A stretch of 64,000 bases of DNA from Butyricimonas sp. Marseille-P3923 (GTDB taxonomy: Bacteria; Bacteroidota; Bacteroidia; Bacteroidales; Marinifilaceae): NCBI RefSeq assembly GCF_900184685.1, contig NZ_FXXL01000006.1:744001-808000 (forward strand). Direction: 5' to 3'. The first letter of the stretch is position 1, and each line of letters starts with the position of its first letter. Both the position numbers and the translations under genes were made by a program. Of this stretch, positions 58,296-64,000 are shown piece after piece. A model generated the notes under the pieces. That model made no database searches, was not told where the DNA came from, and saw only the letters and a list, made by a program, of their open reading frames with translations.

Positions 58296-59777
58296 CTATT
58301 TTTTATGAATTAACTTGTACATAAAATCTTTTGTCAATAAAAAACTCATCTCTCTTTTCACGAAGATATAAACGAAGAGTATAAATAACGGCAAACGAAC
58401 TAAACAAGTTACCAAATCCCCGTCAAATTTAATCATTCGCCCTGCAAAATAAAACGCCAGACAAATAACAAAATAGAAAAGAATTTTCGGTATATCATAA
58501 TTAATCTTGTAAAAATGTCTTCCCAGAATAAACGAAAGTATAGTCATTACCAAAAAACAAGTAAACACGGAATAAGCGGAAGCCATAAAACCGATTTTAG
58601 GCAAGAAAATAACATTACCGGCAATAGTTATCACGCATCCCGCAATAGCCATGTACGCACCGTATATCGTTTTATCAGTCAATTTATACCACAAGGAAAG
58701 CGAATAATACATCCCTTGGAAGAGATTTGCCATGAGAACCCACGGCACGATAGCCAATCCCTCGAAATAAGTCGATTTAACGAAATATTTCAAAAGGTCG
58801 AGATTAAACATGACACCCAAGAATATCATCAAACCAAACCCGGTAAAATAGAGTAAAACATCCTCGTACACTTTTTTTGAGTCAGAGTTTCTGGAATAAT
58901 TAAAAAAGAAAGGTTCAAAAGCGAAACGGAATCCTTGGGTAAATATATACATGATTAAGGCAAGTTTATAGTTTGCCCCGTAGATCCCGGTCATCGCCAT
59001 GCTGGTAGCCTCATCTTCCAAAAGCTTTGGCATCAATATTTTATCACCTTGCAAATTAATAATTCCTGCTAAACTCACGATTAAAATCGGGTAAGAATAC
59101 TTCAATATATCTTTCAATAAAGAGAAAGAAAAAACAAACTTAAACTTCAATATATAAGGAAGTAACATAAGCAGAGTTACAACCGAAGCCAACAGGTAAG
59201 AAATGAAAACGTAGATAACCCCTCCCTCCGGGTTATAAAAGGGAACATGTATTCCTTGCTTTTCGAGATAAGGACACAATAACAAGAAAAACAAATTCGA
59301 ACCTACATTGATTCCTATATTCACTAACTTAATGATTCCGAAACGAATAGGACGGCTATCCAAACGGAGCAAAGCGAAAGGCAAAGTAGTAATCACGTCG
59401 ATAGCCAATGTCACGGCTAATAGAGAGATGTAAATCGGATAATCTTCAACTTCCAATAAAACAGAAAGTTGAGGAAGAAAAGAAAAACAAAGAACAAGAA
59501 AAAGTATGGAAGTAAAGCTCAAAGAAGTCAATAGAGTGGAGAAAACTCTATCCTTACCGTCTTTCGTGGCGAACCTGAAAAAACCGGTTTCCGTACCATA
59601 CGTCAACAGCACCATTAAAATAGAAGTGTACGCCATTAGATTGACTACTATCCCGTACTCGTCTGCAATAAATACTCTCGTGTACAAAGGCACCAGCAAC
59701 CAATTTATAAATCGTCCGATAATTGTCGTGAAACCGTATATCACGGTTTCTCCCATTAGTTTTTTCAGTGGGTTCAT
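58296..59777 (-). CDS. Polysaccharide flippase-like membrane protein (MOP superfamily)
   Basis: 493 residues with 12-14 hydrophobic segments. The opening MNPLKKLMGETVIYGFTTII and the block FINWLLVPLYTRVF are typical of Wzx/PST-type lipid-linked oligosaccharide flippases in the MurJ/MATE superfamily. Paired helices and charged loop residues (YRNSDSKKVYEDVLLYFTG) agree. It probably flips an undecaprenyl-linked glycan, but no glycosyltransferase genes are adjacent, so the substrate is unknown. Confidence 0.88.
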   Translation of the reverse strand: MNPLKKLMGETVIYGFTTIIGRFINWLLVPLYTRVFIADEYGIVVNLMAYTSILMVLLTYGTETGFFRFATKDGKDRVFSTLLTSLSFTSILFLVLCFSFLPQLSVLLEVEDYPIYISLLAVTLAIDVITTLPFALLRLDSRPIRFGIIKLVNIGINVGSNLFFLLLCPYLEKQGIHVPFYNPEGGVIYVFISYLLASVVTLLMLLPYILKFKFVFSFSLLKDILKYSYPILIVSLAGIINLQGDKILMPKLLEDEATSMAMTGIYGANYKLALIMYIFTQGFRFAFEPFFFNYSRNSDSKKVYEDVLLYFTGFGLMIFLGVMFNLDLLKYFVKSTYFEGLAIVPWVLMANLFQGMYYSLSLWYKLTDKTIYGAYMAIAGCVITIAGNVIFLPKIGFMASAYSVFTCFLVMTILSFILGRHFYKINYDIPKILFYFVICLAFYFAGRMIKFDGDLVTCLVRLPLFILFVYIFVKREMSFLLTKDFMYKLIHKK

Positions 59778-59813
59778 ATTTTTTCTACTTTTGCTTCAAG
59801 TTCATTGAAGTGA

Positions 59814-59821
59814 CAAAAGTA
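59814..59821 (-). promoter_or_regulatory. -7 element upstream of the flippase gene
   Basis: TACTTTTG on the minus strand fits TAnnTTTG and lies 37 bp before the start at 59777. The upstream TTTG element is not clear. Confidence 0.35.
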
Positions 59822-60473
59822 AGAAGTTCTCAACAACAATATCATATATATATTATCTTTTATTTTTTTTAAAAAGAATATGAAGATGATTATAGGCTGT
59901 GAGTAATTGTGATAAAATAAATGGATTTCTCTTGTTTTTGTAGTTATTATTTGTTGGTTTGAAGGTTACTCACAATGTATGTATTGATTATGTACTGATA
60001 ATCAAAATTGTTTTTGAGTTATCCACAATTGTTAGTAATAATGATTCGGAAAAAGTATTTTGTGAAATGATAGAAAACTGATGTTAGTAATTTGTAGAAA
60101 CAAGCAGGGTTAATTTAAAAAACTATTCTTGGATTTTTGATTTCAATTATTATTTGCTTCTCTTTTCGTGAAATGCAAATGAAGTTATTCTTTTTAGTTC
60201 TTTTTTTATTCACAGTTACTAACGGGGATACTAACAAATAAATGTCTATATATTCATATATTGGTTTATAGAATGAACATGTAGGATTTATAGCTGAATA
60301 TAGTATTACTTCGGTATCACTTCCACATCACTTCCGTGTAAAACGCTATTAGTTCCCTATTAAAGCGCTATTAAAACCCTATACTATAATAGCGTTTTAA
60401 TAGGATTACAATAGAGTATAAAAAACTTTATAAGTACTACTGAACCGGAAGTGATGCCTTATTGCAGACGGAT
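59822..60473. other. AT-rich gene-free region with DnaA-box-like sites
   Basis: About 650 bp without a gene. Two exact TTATNCACA nonamers, TTATCCACA at 60019-60027 and TTATTCACA at 60206-60214, match the bacterial DnaA-box consensus. Two one-mismatch copies form an inverted pair: TGTGAGTAA at 59898-59906 and TTACTCACA at 59966-59974. The flanking DNA is strongly AT-rich (for example around 59850-59880). The right part holds the palindromic element at 60313-60458. These are hallmarks of a replication origin or a DnaA-responsive control region, but dnaA is not in the window, so this is a candidate only. Confidence 0.4.
60313..60458. repeat. 146-bp nested palindromic intergenic element
   Basis: Outer arms GGTATCACTTCC (60313-60324) and GGAAGTGATGCC (60447-60458) pair with one mismatch. 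Inside, AAAACGCTATTA (60340-60351) and TAATAGCGTTTT (60387-60398) are a perfect 12-bp inverted repeat. Between them CGCTATTAAAACCCTAT repeats the same motif once more. No coding potential. It ends next to the GNAT gene. Confidence 0.65.
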
Positions 60474-60938
60474 TCACTTGCGTTTTGGGTATGAATACTC
60501 CATTTTATACATATCAAATCCTTTAGCCCAATAATCTTTTTTGATTTCTTTTAGTTCAAATCCTTGTTTTTCATAGAATTGATAAGCTACTTGCGAAGTT
60601 CTGACGGTTATCTTTTGAACGCTTTTGATGGATTCAAGTTTTTCGATTCTATATTCAAGTAATCTGGTTCCCAGTGATTTTCCTTGGTATTCCGGGTGTA
60701 AAATATCCCAACTGATTTTTCCTATCGTTTTATTCTCGGCAAAATTGATTCCACCGCATCCTACAATTTTTTCATTAAAGAGTAGAACGTAATAGAGTTC
60801 TCTTTCATTATCCAGGTATTTGCTAAAATCATTCTCTTCTTCCGGTGCGAAGTATTCGGGCGTGTTTAACCTGATTAGATTCATCACGGAACTTTTGTCT
60901 ATTGATTTGTATTCCCGGATTGTAATCGAATTATTCAT
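60474..60938 (-). CDS. GNAT-family N-acetyltransferase
   Basis: 154 residues. Motif A, the acetyl-CoA loop, reads ILHPEYQGKSLGTRLLEYRI (pattern Q/RxxGxG/A as QGKSLG), preceded by the strand VGCGGINFAENKTIGKISW and followed by VRTSQVAYQFYEKQGFELKE, the usual motif B. The acceptor cannot be predicted. It is the last of the genes on this strand before the gene-free region; a terminator lies between it and rfaE2, so it is probably transcribed alone. Confidence 0.92.
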   Translation of the reverse strand: MNNSITIREYKSIDKSSVMNLIRLNTPEYFAPEEENDFSKYLDNERELYYVLLFNEKIVGCGGINFAENKTIGKISWDILHPEYQGKSLGTRLLEYRIEKLESIKSVQKITVRTSQVAYQFYEKQGFELKEIKKDYWAKGFDMYKMEYSYPKRK

Positions 60939-60960
60939 TGTGTTTTAAGGTTTTACTGAT

Positions 60961-60990
60961 AAAAAAAGGATGTATCTCGAGATACATCCT
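60961..60990 (-). terminator. Terminator after rfaE2
   Basis: AGGATGTATCTCGAGATACATCCT is a perfect 24-bp palindrome at 60967-60990, followed on the minus strand by a run of seven T (first T shared). It lies 33 bp after the rfaE2 stop. Confidence 0.88.
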
Positions 60991-61023
60991 CTTGTAAGGA
61001 ATAGTTGATAACGAGCAACTATT

Positions 61024-61512
61024 TTATTTCATTTTCTCTATCAGGGAAGTGGTGGAGTAACCTTCCACGAAATCTATGGTAACTACTTCTCCCCCTTTGG
61101 CTTTCACTATATCGTACCCGACTATATCTTCCGGTTTGTAATCCCCTCCTTTTACCAGTACGTCCGGTTGTACCGTTTTTATTAAATCGTAAGGGGTGTC
61201 GGTATCGAAGAAGATGACTTGGTCAACGAAAATCAATGAAGCTAACGCTAAAGCCCGGGCATTTTCATCGTTCACTGGACGGGAATCGCCTTTCAATTTT
61301 TTTACTGAACTGTCGGTATTTAAACCGATAATAAGTTTAGTTCCTAAAGAAGCAGTTTTTGCCAAGTATTCGATGTGTCCTTTATGCAGGATGTCGAAGC
61401 AGCCGTTGGTGAAGACGATTTTGTCGTTTCTGTACCTCCACATGCTGATGGTTTTAGAGGCTTCTTCTGGCGTGTGAGCTATTTTTTTCTCTATGTAAGG
61501 TAAAAAGTCCAT
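61024..61512 (-). CDS. rfaE2: D-glycero-beta-D-manno-heptose 1-phosphate adenylyltransferase
   Basis: 162 residues, the cytidylyltransferase-like half of RfaE/HldE. Nucleotide-binding FTNGCFDILHKGHIEYL (HxGH), GLNTDSSVKKLKGDSRPVND and DVLVKGGDYKPEDIVG are present. It transfers AMP to heptose 1-phosphate for ADP-heptose synthesis in lipopolysaccharide core assembly. The kinase half, fused in E. coli, is absent and must be a separate gene elsewhere. It starts 7 bp downstream of the panD stop on the same strand. Confidence 0.93.
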   Translation of the reverse strand: MDFLPYIEKKIAHTPEEASKTISMWRYRNDKIVFTNGCFDILHKGHIEYLAKTASLGTKLIIGLNTDSSVKKLKGDSRPVNDENARALALASLIFVDQVIFFDTDTPYDLIKTVQPDVLVKGGDYKPEDIVGYDIVKAKGGEVVTIDFVEGYSTTSLIEKMK

Positions 61513-61519
61513 TGGCGTG

Positions 61520-61870
61520 TCAGATTAGTTTGTTTGTAGCCGTGTCGGGGAATACGAGAACGGGTTTGTGTGATTTGGCTTCTTCGAAATCCATGGAGGC
61601 GTAAGAGATGATGATTATCACGTCGCCCACGGCGCATTTGCGTGCAGCCGGTCCGTTCAAGCAGATAATACCCGAGTTTCTTTCACCTTTGATGATATAG
61701 GTATCTAATCTCTCGCCGTTGTTGACGTTCACGATTTGAACTTTTTCGTTCTCTATCATGTTGGCGGCTTCCAAAAGAGCCTCGTCAATAGTGATACTAC
61801 CCACGTACTGGAGGTTGGCTTCAGTAACGGTAACTTTGTGAAGTTTAGATTTTACTACTTCTATAAACAT
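61520..61870 (-). CDS. panD: Aspartate 1-decarboxylase
   Basis: 116 residues. The self-cleavage site is [15 protein letters not shown]: Gly24-Ser25, where Ser becomes the pyruvoyl cofactor. The conserved [10 protein letters not shown] and [25 protein letters not shown] segments are present. It makes beta-alanine from aspartate for pantothenate synthesis, the partner substrate of PanC encoded 23 bp upstream. Confidence 0.97.
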   Translation of the reverse strand: MFIEVVKSKLHKVTVTEANLQYVGSITIDEALLEAANMIENEKVQIVNVNNGERLDTYIIKGERNSGIICLNGPAARKCAVGDVIIIISYASMDFEEAKSHKPVLVFPDTATNKLI

Positions 61871-61893
61871 CTTCGTGTCAGTTTGATATACGT

Positions 61894-62733
61894 TTAAAAT
61901 ACAATATTATCAATCAGTCGGATTTTACCGGCGTATACTGCCACGCAACCGACTTTCACGTTGTTCTCTTTCCAATCCCGGATGGTTTTTAATTCGGTGT
62001 CATCCACGATTTCGAAATATTCGACTTCAAGGTAGGGGTTTTTGTTGATTTCTTCCGTTACCCATTGTTTTAATTCATCGACGCTCATTTCGGAAGTCAG
62101 TTTAGTGGCTTCTTGAAGAACGGCATGGATGTGAGGCGCGTTTTTCCGGTATTCCGGTTCCAGCAGGGTGTTGCGGGAACTCATGGCAAGCCCGTCTGCC
62201 TCGCGGATGATGGGGCAAGGTACGATTTCTAAATTATAGTGCAGTTGTTTTACCATGTTTTTAATCACGGCTACCTGCTGGAAGTCTTTCATCCCGAAAT
62301 AAGCCCGGTGGGGTTGAACGGCATCGAATAATTTGCTGACGATTTGTCCCACGCCGTTGAAGTGTCCCGGGCGTTTGGCTCCTTCCATGACGCTCTCGAC
62401 GTACCCGAAGTTGAAAACCCGGGTATCTTCCTCGGGATACATTTCCTCGACGCTGGGAGCGAACACGTAATCACACCCGTTTTTCTCGAGTAAGGCGACA
62501 TCTTTGTCCAAGGTGCGCGGGTAGCGTTTGAGGTCTTCTTTATCGTTGAATTGCGTGGGATTGACAAACACGCTGACAACAGCCACGTCGTTTCCTTCTT
62601 TACATGTTTTTACGAGAGAGATGTGTCCCTCGTGAAGCGCACCCATTGTAGGTACGAGTCCCACCGTTTTCCCTTCTTGTTTCAGCTTCTCTATCGTGGT
62701 GGTTAATTCCGCTTTCTTTGTAATAATATTCAT
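61894..62733 (-). CDS. panC: Pantothenate synthetase
   Basis: 279 residues. HxGH-type motif [14 protein letters not shown], KxxQ-containing [27 protein letters not shown] and the KMSKS-like loop AMSSRNTLL are all visible. It joins pantoate and beta-alanine with ATP to form pantothenate for coenzyme A. It precedes panD and rfaE2 in the same direction. The frame inside it at 62289-62579 is an overlapping artefact. Confidence 0.97.
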   Translation of the reverse strand: MNIITKKAELTTTIEKLKQEGKTVGLVPTMGALHEGHISLVKTCKEGNDVAVVSVFVNPTQFNDKEDLKRYPRTLDKDVALLEKNGCDYVFAPSVEEMYPEEDTRVFNFGYVESVMEGAKRPGHFNGVGQIVSKLFDAVQPHRAYFGMKDFQQVAVIKNMVKQLHYNLEIVPCPIIREADGLAMSSRNTLLEPEYRKNAPHIHAVLQEATKLTSEMSVDELKQWVTEEINKNPYLEVEYFEIVDDTELKTIRDWKENNVKVGCVAVYAGKIRLIDNIVF

Positions 62734-62817
62734 GATTATAATCTTGAAAATACGGGGTGCAAGTTTACAAACTATTTTCGAGATAATACCATATTGAAAG
62801 TTGAAAATTCAAAATGA

Positions 62818-63297
62818 TTACTTAAATAGCGAGTGAATATTAGGGTGTATGGAGGAAAGGGCGTCCAATAATTCCTTGTGGGTAACGCCTTCCCGCATCA
62901 CGATTAAAACGGTGTCATCGCCCCCGATGGTGCCTAAAACTTCAAAATAGTTCTCGTTGTCGATTAAGACGGTAACGGCTTTGGCATAACCGGGAAGGGT
63001 TTTCATGACGGCGATGTTGCCGGAAAAATCGATACTTGAGATGGAATCCGTGACGATAGCCGATGCTTTTTCGTCAGCCTGTTCGTTCTGGATGCTTTCC
63101 GGTATGATGTAAATGTAACCTTTGTCCTTGTGAGGTATTTTTGCCACTCTCATGAATTTCAAGTCACGCGACAGGGTGCTTTGAGTTGCTTCCACGCCTA
63201 GTTCTTTCAGTCTGAACAATAGTTCTTCCTGTGAACATATTTGCTCGTTCTCGATGAGCTTTCTAATAGATAACAAGCGCTTTGTTTTATTTCTCAT
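62818..63297 (-). CDS. argR: Arginine repressor
   Basis: 159 residues. The winged-helix N-terminus has ICSQEELLFRLKELGVEATQSTLSRDLKFMRVAKI, with the recognition helix around ATQSTLSRDL. The C-terminal hexamerisation/arginine domain ends TIGGDDTVLIVMREGV, where the GDD residues bind arginine. Divergently encoded to carA, whose product is an obvious target. ArgR usually also controls its own promoter through the shared gap. Confidence 0.96.
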   Translation of the reverse strand: MRNKTKRLLSIRKLIENEQICSQEELLFRLKELGVEATQSTLSRDLKFMRVAKIPHKDKGYIYIIPESIQNEQADEKASAIVTDSISSIDFSGNIAVMKTLPGYAKAVTVLIDNENYFEVLGTIGGDDTVLIVMREGVTHKELLDALSSIHPNIHSLFK

Positions 63298-63318
63298 AGG
63301 TGTTAATATTACGCCCTA

Positions 63319-63326
63319 CAAAACTA
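63319..63326 (-). promoter_or_regulatory. -7 element of the argR promoter
   Basis: TAGTTTTG on the minus strand matches TAnnTTTG and lies 22 bp upstream of the argR start. Confidence 0.4.
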
Positions 63327-63362
63327 ATCAAAAATGTTTGATTTTCAATGGATGAATATATT

Positions 63363-63380
63363 TATGCATAATTATTTATC
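63363..63380. promoter_or_regulatory. Candidate ARG box (ArgR operator)
   Basis: TATGCATAATTATTTATC matches the 18-bp ARG-box pattern (TNTGAATWWWWATTCANA-like) at most positions, with two main mismatches, and is nearly palindromic. It lies between argR and carA, 87 bp upstream of carA. No second full box is evident, although the adjacent GATGAATATATTTATGC has one good half. Confidence 0.45.
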
Positions 63381-63466
63381 GAAACACATAAATATTCTTT
63401 GTAGTGTCGATTATTAGTTCTATTTTCGCGTATAATTACATATAATCTTTAGTTGATAGAATAAAT

Positions 63467-64000
63467 ATGCAGAAATTAAAGAAAGCTCGTCTGGTTCTGG
63501 AAGACGGGACGGTTTATGAAGGAACTTCCTTTGGTTACGAGAAATCGGTGTCCGGGGAAGTTGTTTTTTACACGGCAATGACGGGGTATCCCGAGAGTTT
63601 GACGGACCCTTCCTACAAGGGGCAAATACTGGTTCCCACTTACCCGATGATAGGGAATTACGGGGTCCCGGTGGATGATGAACGGGACGGGATATCGAAG
63701 TTTTTCGAGTCGGACAGGATTCATTGCAAGGCGTTGGTGATTTCCGATTATTCTTCCCGGTACAGTCATTGGAATTCACAAAAAAGCCTCGGAGATTGGT
63801 TGAAAGAACAACAGATTCCGGGGCTTTTTGGTATAGATACCCGGGCTTTGACGCGGAAGTTGAGGGATAACGGTGCGATGGTGGGGAAAATTTTGTTTGA
63901 TGATGAGGACGTGCCTTTCTACGACCCGAATAAGGATAATATCGTGGCTGAGGTTTCTACCAAAAAGATTATGGAGTACGGGAACGGGAAGTATAAAGTG
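63467..64000 (+). CDS. carA: Carbamoyl-phosphate synthase small subunit (5' part)
   Basis: The first 178 codons, cut by the right edge. Begins MQKLKKARLVLEDGTVYEGT, then GEVVFYTAMTGYPESLTDPS, YKGQILVPTYPMIGNYG, and IPGLFGIDTRALTRKLRDNG, which are the well-known CarA N-terminal blocks. The glutamine amidotransferase domain with its Cys-His-Glu triad lies beyond the window. It supplies carbamoyl phosphate for arginine and pyrimidines. Its promoter region is shared with argR. Confidence 0.96.
   Translation, partial: MQKLKKARLVLEDGTVYEGTSFGYEKSVSGEVVFYTAMTGYPESLTDPSYKGQILVPTYPMIGNYGVPVDDERDGISKFFESDRIHCKALVISDYSSRYSHWNSQKSLGDWLKEQQIPGLFGIDTRALTRKLRDNGAMVGKILFDDEDVPFYDPNKDNIVAEVSTKKIMEYGNGKYKV

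Noticed and set aside
1-64000. CRISPR array
   Set aside because: No regular series of identical direct repeats with unique spacers was seen. The only short tandem array (18908-18951) has no spacers.

Overview
The window is a chromosomal stretch from a member of the Bacteroidales. The signs are a SusC/SusD (RagA/RagB) pair with an STN-domain receptor, a FecR anti-sigma/ECF sigma pair, DUF4271, DUF4292 and DUF5117-type proteins, several promoters of the Bacteroidetes type (TAnnTTTG, some with an upstream TTTG), and few Shine-Dalgarno sequences. The look of the genes and the intergenic repeats suggests Odoribacteraceae (Butyricimonas or Odoribacter), but that is an impression and not a demonstrated assignment.

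Layout. 1-9 kb: the 5' end of a flavodoxin-fold oxidoreductase, glycerol kinase plus glycerol channel, a lone BRO-N protein, a tRNA-dihydrouridine synthase, three small envelope genes (two beta-barrel paralogues) and a DPP III-like metallopeptidase lipoprotein. 9-20 kb: an ABC exporter pair, tRNA-Gln(CTG), an S41 protease, yidD/rnpA, a 127-bp palindromic MITE-like element, hemD-DUF4271-polA, and aroG fused to chorismate mutase. 47-60 kb: a leftward housekeeping run (uvrC, ade, mnmG, ybeY, a RsbW-like kinase, an EnvC-like protein, DUF4292, a TPR protein, dut, a flippase). 59.8-60.5 kb: a gene-free AT-rich region with DnaA-box-like sites and a palindromic element. 60.5-64 kb: a GNAT protein, rfaE2, panD, panC, and argR divergent from carA.

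The centrepiece is 20.4-47.5 kb, all on the minus strand. An ECF sigma factor and its FecR-type anti-sigma sit upstream of three tandem operons. Operon C encodes three thioredoxin-fold proteins and an S9 peptidase. Operon A encodes a lipoprotein, SusC, SusD and a second lipoprotein. Operon B encodes TolC, an HlyD-like adaptor, two ABC ATPases, two ABC-2 permeases, a zinc metalloprotease and a thioredoxin protein. By eye, the same bipartite sequence TGTACCC-N15-TTCGTTTT, with identical spacing, lies 38-90 bp in front of exactly four starts: the anti-sigma gene and the first gene of each operon. It is almost certainly the promoter recognised by this ECF factor or a close relative. The regulon would combine outer-membrane import, periplasmic disulfide chemistry, two peptidases and tripartite export, which suggests handling of a disulfide-containing peptide or protein, or defence against one. 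The substrate is unknown.

The three operons, but not the sigma/anti-sigma pair, lie between two structurally matching 178-195 bp repeats in direct orientation. These belong to a dispersed family of (GTTTATAAA)-like intergenic repeats with palindromic ends that is also present near 2.8, 14.05 and 29.5 kb.
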